NCBI RefSeq assembly: GCF_003626975.1
Contig: NZ_CP032616.1
Coordinates: 868,001-932,000, forward strand
DNA length: 64,000 bases
Reading direction: 5' to 3'
DNA from: Pseudomonas sp. DY-1
Lineage (GTDB): Bacteria > Pseudomonadota > Gammaproteobacteria > Pseudomonadales > Pseudomonadaceae
In this document: one piece after another, positions 35,927 through 44,372 of the stretch
How the letters are laid out: each line of letters opens with the position of its first letter
How positions within the stretch are numbered: position 1 is the first letter of the stretch
The notes under the pieces: model-generated
Databases searched by the model: none
Told to the model about the DNA's origin: nothing
Seen by the model: only the letters and a program-made list of their open reading frames with translations
Made by a program: the position numbers and the translations under genes

Positions 35927-36859
35927 ATGGAAAAGGGGTCCTATGCTTCAAGGGTAAAGCCCAGGCTGTTGCTGGTGGATGACCAGCCGCTCAATATTCG
36001 CGCGCTGAGCGAGTTATTCCGCTTTGACCACGAGATCTACATGGCCACGGATGGGGAACAGGCGATCGAGTTGGCCGAGAGGCTGCATCCAGACCTGGTC
36101 CTGCTCGATGTGGTCATGCCCGGTATCGATGGCTATGAAGTTTGCCGCCGGTTGAAGAGCAGCCCGATTACCGTTGATATTCCGATCATCTTCGTCAGCG
36201 CCATGGGAGAGGAGGAAGACGAGGCAAGGGGGCTCGAGATGGGGGCTGTCGACTATATCGGCAAGCCGTTCCATCCGGGAATCGCCCGTGCCCGGGTGAA
36301 GACACACCTGACCCTCAAGCTGCAGAGCGACCGGCTCCGAAACCTGGCGACGCTGGATGGCCTCACGGGGATTCCCAATCGTCGTGCGTTCGACCAGCGG
36401 CTAGCCGCGGCCTGGAACCAGTCTTGCCGTGATGCTGGATGGCTGGGACTGATCCTGATCGATATCGACTACTTCAAACGGTTCAACGACCACTACGGGC
36501 ATCTGATGGGCGACGAGTGCCTGTGCAGGGTGGCCGCGGCACTCGAAAATGCGATCAGGCGGCCATTCGACATGGTCGCTCGTTATGGTGGTGAGGAATT
36601 CATCTGCATCCTGCCAGGCACCAATCTCAATGGTGCCGCCACTGTCGCGACGCAGCTGGCAGCGAGTGTCAGGGACATGCAGATCCCCCATGCCCAATCA
36701 GCGGTAGCGGACAGCGTCACGATTTCCCAGGGCGTTGTCAGCCTCATGCCTGTGATTGGCCAGGATCCGACCCAGCTTGTGTCCCTGGCGGACAAGGCAC
36801 TTTACAAGGCGAAAGAGGACGGTCGCGCACGGTTCAGCTTGGGCGAGCCGGTGCTCTGA
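35927..36859 (+). CDS. Response regulator diguanylate cyclase (REC-GGDEF)
   Basis: This protein of about 310 residues has a receiver with Asp61 (LVLLDVVMPG) and KPF near 113, then a GGDEF domain with the active variant GGEEF (221-225) and an I-site RxxD (RPFD, 212-215) five residues before it. It should make c-di-GMP with product inhibition. It starts one nucleotide after the hybrid kinase stop, with GGAAGGGG upstream, so it is tightly coupled and the best candidate output of that kinase. The layout recalls the P. putida CfcA-CfcR type of kinase/cyclase pair, but orthology is not shown. Confidence 0.94.
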   Translation: MEKGSYASRVKPRLLLVDDQPLNIRALSELFRFDHEIYMATDGEQAIELAERLHPDLVLLDVVMPGIDGYEVCRRLKSSPITVDIPIIFVSAMGEEEDEARGLEMGAVDYIGKPFHPGIARARVKTHLTLKLQSDRLRNLATLDGLTGIPNRRAFDQRLAAAWNQSCRDAGWLGLILIDIDYFKRFNDHYGHLMGDECLCRVAAALENAIRRPFDMVARYGGEEFICILPGTNLNGAATVATQLAASVRDMQIPHAQSAVADSVTISQGVVSLMPVIGQDPTQLVSLADKALYKAKEDGRARFSLGEPVL

Positions 36860-36861
36860 AG

Positions 36862-37018
36862 GCTCTCCGCCAAGGCCACGTGTCGGCAACTCGCCCCTGA
36901 ACGACGGACCAGTTCGATGGCTGCCCGCTTGAATTCGGGGCTGTATTTCTTGCGCTTCATGAACACTCCTTCAGCTCTGTGTGAGCTTACTCGAAAGTGT
37001 CTGTGTTAACGGGGTAGA
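36862..37018 (-). mobile_element. IS3-family-like insertion sequence remnant (end plus start of orfA)
   Basis: On the minus strand ATG 36960 opens MKRKKYSPEFKRAAIELVRR, followed by SGASCRHVALAE. This is the N-terminus of IS3-family OrfA (HTH transposase subunit). The similarity stops within a few bases of the REC-GGDEF stop codon. AGGAGTG lies upstream of the ATG as ribosome site. Beyond it the 55-60 bp to about 37018 (with GTTAACACAGACACTTTCG on the minus strand) look like the element terminus. The rest of the element is missing. Confidence 0.75.
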
Positions 37019-37038
37019 ACCCCGACGGCGCTACCGCC

Positions 37039-37632
37039 TCAGGGCAGGCGCATGGCACCGTGCACGCTGCCCAGTACCATCCGCTTCATCAACTCCAGCC
37101 CTTGTTCAGCCGGCAGGCCGCTGGCGTCCAGCCAGGCAGGCAACTGGTTGAGCAGTGACACGATGCTGGCTACGGCACCGCGTCCGGCGGCATCCAACGG
37201 GTGGCCGGCCAGTTGCTGCAAGGGTTCCAGCAGGGCGGCTTCATAGGCCTGGCGCAGTGTGCGGGCCTGTTCCAGGCGCTCGCCGGATAGGCAGCGGGCT
37301 TCCAGTTCGGCGAGGCGAAAGTGCAGGCCCATGGGCTGATGCAGGGCGAGGTGGGCATCGATCAGCGCGGCCAGGCACGCGGCCGGGTCGCGGTGTCGTC
37401 GGGTGGCCAGGGCGGCATTGTCCAGCAACTGCTCGTAGAGTTCTTCGATGAACTCGAACAGCAGCGCTTCCTTGCTTTCCACATGGTAGTAGATGGAGCC
37501 TGCCTTGATTCCCAGCTGTGCCGCCAGGTCGCGCATGCTCACCTGGCCGTAGCCTTGCTCGGCGAACAGAGCCAATGCCAGGTGACGGTTTTCCAGATAG
37601 CGGGAGGGGCGGGTGGTCGTGGCGTCGAGCAT
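37039..37632 (-). CDS. TetR/AcrR-family transcriptional regulator
   Basis: This 197-residue repressor has a TetR_N helix-turn-helix at residues 12-58 (ALALFAEQGYGQVSMRDLAA, then GIKAGSIYYHVESKEALLFE) and a C-terminal ligand/dimer domain. The SIYYHVESKE wording is typical of the AcrR/FabR-like subgroup linked to fatty-acid or acyl-CoA metabolism. No obvious target is adjacent. The divergent neighbour is a toxin-antitoxin operon, separated by 214 bp. Confidence 0.92.
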   Translation of the reverse strand: MLDATTTRPSRYLENRHLALALFAEQGYGQVSMRDLAAQLGIKAGSIYYHVESKEALLFEFIEELYEQLLDNAALATRRHRDPAACLAALIDAHLALHQPMGLHFRLAELEARCLSGERLEQARTLRQAYEAALLEPLQQLAGHPLDAAGRGAVASIVSLLNQLPAWLDASGLPAEQGLELMKRMVLGSVHGAMRLP

Positions 37633-37787
37633 GGTGTTGGCCCTCGAATGGCGTGCCCCGGCACTCTATCCAGCGCATGCGGCAGGGCCTAGGTCGAAAG
37701 CGCTCCAGTACCTTGGCGTTTTTTTCCATTGATCGGCTGTGGGCCCGCAATCGAGGCCTGGCCTTACTGCGTATCAGAACTGAATGC

Positions 37788-37815
37788 TTGAAATAATTCG
37801 GATCAGGAGTAGAGT
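37788..37815 (+). promoter_or_regulatory. Candidate sigma-70 promoter of the Xre-RES operon
   Basis: TTGAAA (37788-37793) and TAGAGT (37810-37815) are separated by 16 nt and lie 31 nt upstream of the antitoxin ATG. The match is moderate (-10 at 4 of 6). GAAT and ATTC around the -35 form a short dyad, consistent with autoregulation by the antitoxin. Confidence 0.4.
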
Positions 37816-37846
37816 TGAAGCCATAGCAAATCTCCCAGGAGACGCC

Positions 37847-38248
37847 ATGAGCATTCCCGTCGGCCATGTCATTCCGGACCTTCAGAGCGGCGAAGCCGGC
37901 CGTGTGGCCCTGAAGTTCTTCTTCAACCTGATGGACAAGTGGGGTTGCACCAAGGAACAGCAGCGCACGCTGCTGGGCTCCATCGGTAACACCACCTACT
38001 TCAGCTACAAGAAGCTGCCCAGTGTGCGCCTGCCCCACGACACGCTGGAGCGCATCTCCTACCTGATGGGCATCCACAAGTCCCTGCGCATCCTCTTCAG
38101 CAACCAGGAGGCGCGAGCCTACGAGTGGGTGCACAAGCCCAACAGCGCCGCACCCTTCAACGGCCGTAGTGCCCTGGAGTACATGCTTGGCGGTCAGGTG
38201 GTGGATGTTGCCGATGTGCGTCGTTACCTCGATGGAGTGCGCGGCTGA
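37847..38248 (+). CDS. Xre/MbcA/ParS-family antitoxin
   Basis: This 133-residue protein is the antitoxin of a type II RES-Xre system. The N-terminal part (EAGRVALKFFFNLMDKWGC and TLLGSIGNTTYFSYKKLP) has an Xre-like DNA-binding fold. The C-terminal NPxxF-like toxin-binding domain has AYEWVHKPNSAAPFNGRSAL, where P-N-x3-F-x-G-x-S-A-L is the MbcA/ParS signature, and ends DVRRYLDGVRG. CAGGAGACG precedes the ATG. The stop overlaps the toxin start (TGATG), as usual in these operons. Confidence 0.93.
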   Translation: MSIPVGHVIPDLQSGEAGRVALKFFFNLMDKWGCTKEQQRTLLGSIGNTTYFSYKKLPSVRLPHDTLERISYLMGIHKSLRILFSNQEARAYEWVHKPNSAAPFNGRSALEYMLGGQVVDVADVRRYLDGVRG

Positions 38249-38934
38249 TGACCCAGGAGTTGCTGGTGGAACGGATTCCTGACTGGAACAAGGCCTATCG
38301 CCTGGTCAACAGCGCCTTCCCGCCGATATCCGTATTCGAAGACACTCTCGATCCTGCTGACCTCGAGTTAGCCTTCGCCATCGAGGCGATGACCAACGAC
38401 CGCCTGCGCGACCAGGTCGGGGAGATTTCCCGTGTCGCCGCAAAGGACCGTGTCAGCGGCACTGGCGCCACAGTGGTCATGGCCGTGTTCACCCATATCG
38501 GCCGCAGCAGTCGCTTCACTGATGGCAGCTTCGGTGTCTATTACTGCGCCAGCTCGATCGACGCCGCCATCGCCGAGACCCGCTACCACCAGGAACGCTT
38601 CTGGCGTGCCACCCAGGAGGAGAGCATAGAGGTCACCCTGCGTGCCTACGTCAACAAGGTGGTCCAGCCGATGCTCGATGTACGTGACCGCACGGAACTG
38701 CACGACCCCGACCCGGCGAGCTACGCCACCAGCCAGGTCTTCGCCGGGCTGCACCGCAACGAGGGCAAGTGGGGCTTGCTGTACAACAGCGTGCGCCTGC
38801 GGGGGCATGAGTGCGTGGCGGCTTTCCGTCCGCCAGCACTGACGCTTCCGGTACAGGGAGCGCACTTCCGCTACATCTGGGATGGCCGCACGCAGAGCTT
38901 TTCCTGCGTGATGAAGATGAGCCCCGTCGGCTGA
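38248..38934 (+). CDS. RES-domain NAD+-degrading toxin
   Basis: This 228-residue RES toxin of the type II Xre/RES (MbcAT-like) class is expected to deplete NAD+ by phosphorolysis or glycohydrolysis. The core GRSSRFTDGSFGVYYCASS, then AAIAETRYHQERFW, carries the expected Arg, Tyr, Ser and Glu of the ADP-ribosyltransferase-like active site. The RES triplet position near AFRPPALTLPVQG closes the domain. It overlaps the antitoxin stop by one nucleotide. The family neutralisation mechanism is antitoxin insertion into the NAD+ pocket. Confidence 0.92.
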   Translation: MTQELLVERIPDWNKAYRLVNSAFPPISVFEDTLDPADLELAFAIEAMTNDRLRDQVGEISRVAAKDRVSGTGATVVMAVFTHIGRSSRFTDGSFGVYYCASSIDAAIAETRYHQERFWRATQEESIEVTLRAYVNKVVQPMLDVRDRTELHDPDPASYATSQVFAGLHRNEGKWGLLYNSVRLRGHECVAAFRPPALTLPVQGAHFRYIWDGRTQSFSCVMKMSPVG

Positions 38935-38949
38935 CCGCTTCCCCCGAGA

Positions 38950-40089
38950 TCACCCGCCGGAGGTTTCCGCGATGAGTTCGTCCACGACCGCCACCAGCGC
39001 CTGCTGGCGAGGCAGGCCGGCCTGCAAGGCCTCGCGGTAACGCAGCAGCTGACGGTCCGCGCTGCTGCCGTAGCGCAGCACATGCCGGCCGCGCACGAAC
39101 GCCTGGCTATCTCCCTCGGACTCGGCCAACGCACCGAAGCAGCCATGGGCCCTCGCCAGCCAGGCACCGGCGGAGAGGCTGGCCTCGCCCGAGGCATCCA
39201 GGTACATGCCGTGGATGCCGAAGCGCATGGCACGCCAGTAGTTTTCCTTGAGTACCAGGCGTTGCAGCTGGGAATCCTGCGGATCGCCGTCGTCCTGGGC
39301 CATGGCCCAGCTCACCAGCGCGCGGAACAGGGCGACGATGCACAGCGCATCTTCCACCGAGGGGCAGGCATCCGCCGCCATGAGCTCCAGGCTGGGGAAG
39401 CGCGGCGATGGGCGCACACACCAGGCCAGGTCGCTTTCGCGGCGTATCGATCCCGAAGCCATCAGCCACTGCACGTAGGCATCGAAGGCAGGTTCGTCCG
39501 GGAAGTGCTCGGGAATGCCCTTGTGCGGCCACTCGGCGCAGACAGCCTGGCGATAGCTCATCAAACCGGTCGGTCGGCCGTTCCACAGGGGTGATGAAGT
39601 GCTCAGGGCGAGAAGTAGCGGGAGCCAGCCGAGCACCCGGTTCATCACCCGGATGCGGTCGATGTCCGGCGGGACCAGCACATGCACGCGCATGCCACAG
39701 ACCAGACTGCGGTGGGCAATCATTCGCTGGTCTTCGAAGAGCGGTTGGTAGTGCGAGTCGTCTGATGGCACCTGCACGTGCCAGTCGGCGAACGGATGGG
39801 AGCCGGCGCAGATGGGCGCCAGCTGAAATTCCCCGGCGAGGCTCGCGAGACGCGTGCGGCGTTCCAGCAGGCAGGCGCGTGCTTCGGCAATTTCAAGCAG
39901 GCTGGGTTGCACCATGTCCAGCCGAATCAGGCTCTGGAACATCTCCTGGCTGAAACCTTCCTTGAACGCATTGCTGGCCGCCTGCAGGAAACCGTCGGGT
40001 AGCTGCGACGGCAGATTGCGGCTGCGCTTGTCCACCAGAAAGAATGTTTCCTCGACGCCGAATCCGGGTGCGAGCGGATCTTTAGGCAT
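38950..40089 (-). CDS. Glutamate-cysteine ligase family 2 (YbdK-like carboxylate-amine ligase)
   Basis: This 379-residue ATP-grasp-like GCS2 enzyme has FGVEETFFLVDK at the N-terminus (GVEEE-type metal/ATP motif), MVQPSLLEIA, CAGSHPFADW and ENYWRAMRFGIHGMYLD near residue 300. YbdK-type ligases have weak gamma-glutamylcysteine ligase activity and unclear physiological substrates. At position 5 of the usual GVEEE motif there is Thr. The gene ends 15 nt after the RES toxin stop (convergent). It has no operon partners. The upstream 207-bp gap (40090-40296) shows no feature. Confidence 0.87.
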   Translation of the reverse strand: MPKDPLAPGFGVEETFFLVDKRSRNLPSQLPDGFLQAASNAFKEGFSQEMFQSLIRLDMVQPSLLEIAEARACLLERRTRLASLAGEFQLAPICAGSHPFADWHVQVPSDDSHYQPLFEDQRMIAHRSLVCGMRVHVLVPPDIDRIRVMNRVLGWLPLLLALSTSSPLWNGRPTGLMSYRQAVCAEWPHKGIPEHFPDEPAFDAYVQWLMASGSIRRESDLAWCVRPSPRFPSLELMAADACPSVEDALCIVALFRALVSWAMAQDDGDPQDSQLQRLVLKENYWRAMRFGIHGMYLDASGEASLSAGAWLARAHGCFGALAESEGDSQAFVRGRHVLRYGSSADRQLLRYREALQAGLPRQQALVAVVDELIAETSGG

Positions 40090-40296
40090 GCCGGCCGCCT
40101 CAATCTTGCCTAATGCAAAGTGACGTACCGGCTGGCCGAGGTTTCAAGGACCGTTTGTCAGCAAAGGCTCTGCAATGGGAGTGTCATCGGGGCGAGGGAT
40201 GCTTTCCGAAGAAAAAACCGACCGAAGACATTTACGTGGTGAGTTTCCCTGCTAGGTTTTTCAGTCCGGCCACTCGATTGGTGGGGAGGACTGAGA

Positions 40297-40527
40297 ATGA
40301 ATAATTTGATGCTTCGCCAGGTTGAGGACACCTTGAACAAGATGAGCGTCACGTTTCAGTTCGAATGCTTGTGGGAGCCCGATGGCAGCTACTCCATCAC
40401 TCTGCGCAACCAGCATCTTGCGATACCGCGAACCAAGGTGGCCGGCATCAGCCAGCGTGAGCTGAAGGATGAGACCAGTACCCAGCGGCTGGGACTGGAG
40501 CTGATGGACCGGGTCCTGGAAGACTGA
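40297..40527 (+). CDS. Hypothetical small protein
   Basis: This 76-residue soluble protein begins MNNLMLRQVEDTLNKM, has a beta-rich middle (FQFECLWEPDGSYSITLRN) and ends QRLGLELMDRVLED. The open frame has a normal codon pattern and GGGGAGGAC upstream of the ATG. It is coupled to the next gene by a TGATG overlap. No family is recognised. Confidence 0.75.
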   Translation: MNNLMLRQVEDTLNKMSVTFQFECLWEPDGSYSITLRNQHLAIPRTKVAGISQRELKDETSTQRLGLELMDRVLED

Positions 40528-40829
40528 TGAAGCACCAATCCCAGTCGCCGAAGCTGCAGGTCCTGCACCAGCCTTCCGGCAAGAACCCCAAGGTGGTCGA
40601 GCGTGTCGCCATCTTCATGGTGATCGGTGTTTTCATGCTGGGTGTCTACGGCCAGTATTCCGGCCGTGGACCGGGCATCGAAGTCGCGAAGAGCAAACCG
40701 GTGAAAATGCCGGTGTTCGAGTTCCAGCGCCTGAGCGCCAACCCCGCTGAACGGACTGCCTCTTCCGGGCAGCGCCCCCAGCAGGACAACCGCAGCGCCC
40801 AGGGGCAGCAGGCGCGGGTGCAGTTGTAG
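40527..40829 (+). CDS. Hypothetical small single-span membrane protein
   Basis: This 100-residue protein has a basic N-terminus (KHQSQSPKLQV), one membrane helix (about 27-45, VAIFMVIGVFMLGVYGQYSG) and a Gln/Ser/Arg-rich, probably disordered C-terminal tail (SSGQRPQQDNRSAQGQQARV). It overlaps the upstream gene by one nucleotide, so the two probably work together. The function is unknown. Confidence 0.72.
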   Translation: MKHQSQSPKLQVLHQPSGKNPKVVERVAIFMVIGVFMLGVYGQYSGRGPGIEVAKSKPVKMPVFEFQRLSANPAERTASSGQRPQQDNRSAQGQQARVQL

Positions 40830-40849
40830 CCGACTGCGCATGATCCCCC

Positions 40850-40947
40850 TGTAGGAGCGACTTCAGCCGCGAAGCGGGCTGAAGGTTTGCCTGTCAGGCT
40901 TGCAGGCCGGTGCGTGGTAGATCGCGAATGAATTCGCTCCTGCAAGG
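40850..40947. repeat. Long-form REP doublet
   Basis: Left arm TGTAGGAGCGACTTCAGCCG and right arm TCGCGAATGAATTCGCTCCT, with about 50 bp between. It occupies the gap between the small membrane protein gene and the convergent amidase gene. Confidence 0.78.
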
Positions 40948-40995
40948 ACGAGTGCCTTCCCGTGGGGGCGGGTCCAAAAGGTCGGTCGTTACTGC

Positions 40996-42450
40996 TCAAA
41001 CCACCAGGCACCCTGGCACATGCCGGGTCCAGGCGCTGGCCTGTTCATAGGCATGGGCCAGTTGCAGCACGGCGAGGTCCGCCCTGGGCGGGCCAATGAT
41101 CTGCAGCCCCATGGGCAGGCCGCGGCTGTCGAAGCCCACCGGAACGTTGGCCACCGGGCAGCCGGAGAGGGTGGCGGGGATCACCACTTCCATCCATCGG
41201 TGGTAGGTGTCCATGGCTCGGCCCGCAATCTCCTTCGGCCAGTGCTGGGTCTTGTCGAACGGGAACACCTGGGCGCTGGGCAATAGCAGGTAGTCGTAAC
41301 GTTCGAACAACTGGCAGATGGCGCGGTACCAATCGGTGCGTGCCGCAGAGGCGCGGGACACGTCCATGGCCGAGAGCCCGAGGCCGTTCTCCACTTCCCA
41401 GATAGCTTCCGGCTTGAGCTGCTCGCGCCTGGCCAGGTCGGCATAGTGTCCACCTAGCGAACTGGCCACCTGCCAATGCCGCAGGGTGCGCCAGGTGTCC
41501 CAGAGCTGGGGCATGGCGTACTCGGGCCGGGCATCGTCGATGCTGCAACCGACGGATTCGAAGTCCTTGAAGGCTGTGCGGCATAGCTCAAGTACACCGC
41601 GTTCCATGGGCAGGTAACCGTCGAAGTCGCCCAGCCAGCCGAGGCGGGCACCCTTGAAATCCCGCTGCAGGGCGCCGGCGAAGTCCTGGCCGCCTTCGGC
41701 GATGGACAGCGGCGCGCGTGCATCGCCACCGGCCTGTACCGACAGGAGCAGGGCGACATCACGGGTGTTGCGGCCCATTGGGCCTTCGTAGCCGAGCTGG
41801 TCGAAGAACAGGTCGGCGGCATCATCGAAAGGCACCCGTCCCTGGGACGGGCGAAAACCGATGATGTTGTTGAAGGCCGCCGGGTTGCGCAGCGAACCCA
41901 TCATGTCGCTGCCGTCGGCCACCGGCACCAGGCGCATGGCCAGGGCTGCCGCCGCGCCACCGCTGCTACCACCCGCGGTGCGGCTCGGGTCGTAGGCGCA
42001 GCCGGTGGCGCCGAACAACGGGTTGTAAGTCTGCGAGCCGAGGCCGAATTCCGGTGTGTTGCTCTTGCCAATGATGATTGCGCCAGCGGCCTTCAGGCGT
42101 TCGACCATGATGCCGTCGCGTTCGGGAATATGGTCGCGGTACAACGGTGAGCCGAGGGTCGTGCGTATGCCTCGGGTCAGTGAAAGATCCTTCACTGCAT
42201 GGGGTAGACCGTGCATCCAGCCCTTGTACTCACCTCTGGTGAGTTCCGCGTCACGCTGGTCGGCTTCGGCGAGCAGTTGCTCGGCCGGTTGCAGGCTGAC
42301 CAGGGCGTTCACGTGCTGATTGAAGCGTTCGATATGGGCCAGGTAATCCTTCATCACCTCGCGGCAGGACACCTGGCGCTGGCGGATGTGCAGGGAAAGC
42401 TGGTGGGCCGGCAGTTGCACCAGCTCACTGATGGGTTCGTTCTTGCTCAT
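40996..42450 (-). CDS. Amidase signature family hydrolase
   Basis: This 484-residue amidase has the Ser-cisSer-Lys triad: Lys in LPHAVKDLSLTRG (near residue 88) and the Ser pair in TAGGSSGGAAAALAM (near 165-170). GIRTTLGSPLYRDHIP and GKSNTPEFG are also family blocks. It could hydrolyse an acylated amine or amide taken up by the polyamine-type ABC transporter encoded just upstream, in the same orientation (64-nt gap with a hairpin at 42487-42504). The substrate is inferred from context only. Confidence 0.9.
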   Translation of the reverse strand: MSKNEPISELVQLPAHQLSLHIRQRQVSCREVMKDYLAHIERFNQHVNALVSLQPAEQLLAEADQRDAELTRGEYKGWMHGLPHAVKDLSLTRGIRTTLGSPLYRDHIPERDGIMVERLKAAGAIIIGKSNTPEFGLGSQTYNPLFGATGCAYDPSRTAGGSSGGAAAALAMRLVPVADGSDMMGSLRNPAAFNNIIGFRPSQGRVPFDDAADLFFDQLGYEGPMGRNTRDVALLLSVQAGGDARAPLSIAEGGQDFAGALQRDFKGARLGWLGDFDGYLPMERGVLELCRTAFKDFESVGCSIDDARPEYAMPQLWDTWRTLRHWQVASSLGGHYADLARREQLKPEAIWEVENGLGLSAMDVSRASAARTDWYRAICQLFERYDYLLLPSAQVFPFDKTQHWPKEIAGRAMDTYHRWMEVVIPATLSGCPVANVPVGFDSRGLPMGLQIIGPPRADLAVLQLAHAYEQASAWTRHVPGCLVV

Positions 42451-42486
42451 GTTCCTGCCTTGGGCAAACGGCGGGTTGCGGGAAGC

Positions 42487-42504
42487 CCCGTCCGCTTGGA
42501 CGGG
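42487..42504 (-). terminator. Hairpin between substrate-binding protein and amidase genes
   Basis: Perfect 7-bp stem CCCGTCC / GGACGGG with a GCTT loop and no long T-tract. It may be an attenuator or an mRNA-stabilising hairpin that sets different levels of the highly expressed binding protein and the amidase. Confidence 0.4.
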
Positions 42505-42514
42505 ACCGGGCGGG

Positions 42515-43549
42515 TCAGCGCATCAGGTTGGTCCAGACGCGGTCGGCCAGGCGGATGGCGCCGGCGCCGCAGGTCTTGCTGAAGAGCACCTTGGTGCCGT
42601 CGGGGATATGCAGCTCCGGGGCATCCTTCAGGCTGGCATCCAGATAGGGCTCCACGCCCTTGACCGGGCTCTGGTGCTTGAGGAAGTTCTGCGTCAGCGC
42701 GGCGTTTTCCGGCTGGCTGAGGAAGGCGATGAAGCGCTTCGCGTTATCCGGATTGCGCGCCCCCTTGGGAATCACCAGGTTGTCCACCCAGGCCATCACG
42801 CCTTCCTTCGGATAGAGGTAGTGCAGGCTCGGCTTCATTTCGCGGGCACGCATGGACGAGCCGCCCCAGAACAACGACATGTCGATCTCTCCCGAGGCCA
42901 GGTTCTCGCGGATGGAGCCGGCCTTCGAGCTGTAGGTCTTCACAAAGGGCTTCTGCGCCTTCAACAGGTTCAGCACCTGCTGCATCTGCTTGGGGTCTTC
43001 GCTGCACAGGGGGATGTCGAGGTAGACGCTGGCGGCATCGATCACTTCGCTGGCCGAGTCGAACATGTTGATCTTGCCCTGCAGTTCGGCTGGCGGCTGG
43101 AACAGCAACGCCAGGCTGTCGGTCGGACCCTTGTAGATGCTGGTGTCCACCACGACGCTGGTGGTGCCCCAGATGAAGGGCACCGAGTAGGCGCCCTCAG
43201 GGTCCCAGGTCGGTTTCTTCAGGTTGTCGACGAGACCGGCATAGTAGGGCTGTTGTGCCGGGTCGAAGCGTTCTAGCAGGTTCTCCTGCACCAGGATCGG
43301 AATGAACTGGTGGGAGGGGATGGCCACGTCGTAGCCGGTGCCGCCCTGCTTGAGTTTGGCCAGCAGGGTTTCGTTGGAGTCGTATGAGTCAACCGTGACC
43401 TTGATGCCGGTTTCCTTCTGGAACTTCTCGAGGATCTGCGGCGAGAAGTAGCCGCTCCAGCTCACCACATTGAGTTGGCCATCCGCCTGGGCAGACAGGC
43501 TCAAGCCAAGCGCCAGGCCGGCGGCCAGGGTTTTCATCACTGTATTCAT
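42515..43549 (-). CDS. PotD-like periplasmic substrate-binding protein (polyamine-type ABC)
   Basis: This 344-residue protein has a signal peptide (MKTLAAGLALGLSLSAQA, cleaved near residue 23) and PotD/SpuD-type blocks: LNVVSWSGYFSPQILEKF, GGTGYDVAIPSHQF and EGVMAWVDNLVIPKGA. It binds the substrate and delivers it to the two permeases encoded upstream in the same orientation. The order is ATPase, permease, permease, binding protein, amidase. Polyamine or a related amine or amide is the likely substrate class. Confidence 0.92.
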   Translation of the reverse strand: MNTVMKTLAAGLALGLSLSAQADGQLNVVSWSGYFSPQILEKFQKETGIKVTVDSYDSNETLLAKLKQGGTGYDVAIPSHQFIPILVQENLLERFDPAQQPYYAGLVDNLKKPTWDPEGAYSVPFIWGTTSVVVDTSIYKGPTDSLALLFQPPAELQGKINMFDSASEVIDAASVYLDIPLCSEDPKQMQQVLNLLKAQKPFVKTYSSKAGSIRENLASGEIDMSLFWGGSSMRAREMKPSLHYLYPKEGVMAWVDNLVIPKGARNPDNAKRFIAFLSQPENAALTQNFLKHQSPVKGVEPYLDASLKDAPELHIPDGTKVLFSKTCGAGAIRLADRVWTNLMR

Positions 43550-43565
43550 GGGTTGGCTCTCCGGT

Positions 43566-44372
43566 TCAGTGTTTCTTCTTGCCGAGCAGGTAGGACAGGG
43601 TCACGAACAGCACGGAGACCCCGAGGATCAAGGTGGAAACGGCGTTCACATCGGGCGTCACGCCCATCCGCAGCAGGCCGAAGATGAAGATCGGAAGCGT
43701 AGTGGTGCCGGCCTGGGAGACCATCATCGAAATCACGAAGTTATCCAGCGAGACGATGAAGGCCAGCATCAGCCCCGAGACGATCCCCGGCATCAGCAAG
43801 GGCAGGGTGACCTTGCGGAAGGTTCGCCACTGGCCGGCATAGAGGTCGGCGGCAGCCTGTTCCAAAGAGAGGTCCATGTCGTCCAGGCGGGCACGGATCG
43901 GCAGGTAGGCGAAGGGGATGCAGAACACCGTGTGGGCGATGATCAGGTTGCCGTAGCCCAGCGATAGGCCGAGGGTCGAGAACAGCGCCAGGGTGGCGAC
44001 GCCGACCACGATCTCCGGCAAAACCAGCGGCAGCATAATGGCTCCGATGGACAGGCGCATGCCCTTGAACTTCGCGCCCCGCGAGGTGCCCAGCGCCGCC
44101 AGGGTGGCGATGGCCGTGGCCGCCAGGCTGGCGCACACGGCGATCAGCAGGCTATTGCCGGCGGCCTGGCGCAGCGCCTGGTTGGCGAAGGCGGCTCGGT
44201 ACCAGTCGAGGCTGAATCCGGTCCAGATGGTGGCCGACTGGTTGGCGTTGAAGGAGAAGACCACCAGCACCAGGATCGGAGCGTAGAGGTAGAGATAGAA
44301 CAGGAAGCTGAATCCGCCGAAACCGGGGAAATCCTGCACGCCCAGGCGGGCCTTGCCGAACAGGCGCAACAT
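43566..44372 (-). CDS. PotC-like ABC transporter permease
   Basis: This 268-residue inner-membrane permease has six spans and the EAA-loop motif DLSLEQAAADLYAGQWRTF, which contacts the ATPase. FSFNANQSATIWTGFSLDWY in the first periplasmic loop is typical of PotC/YdcV-type subunits. Its ATG overlaps the stop of the other permease gene by one nucleotide (TGATG). Confidence 0.92.
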   Translation of the reverse strand: MLRLFGKARLGVQDFPGFGGFSFLFYLYLYAPILVLVVFSFNANQSATIWTGFSLDWYRAAFANQALRQAAGNSLLIAVCASLAATAIATLAALGTSRGAKFKGMRLSIGAIMLPLVLPEIVVGVATLALFSTLGLSLGYGNLIIAHTVFCIPFAYLPIRARLDDMDLSLEQAAADLYAGQWRTFRKVTLPLLMPGIVSGLMLAFIVSLDNFVISMMVSQAGTTTLPIFIFGLLRMGVTPDVNAVSTLILGVSVLFVTLSYLLGKKKH

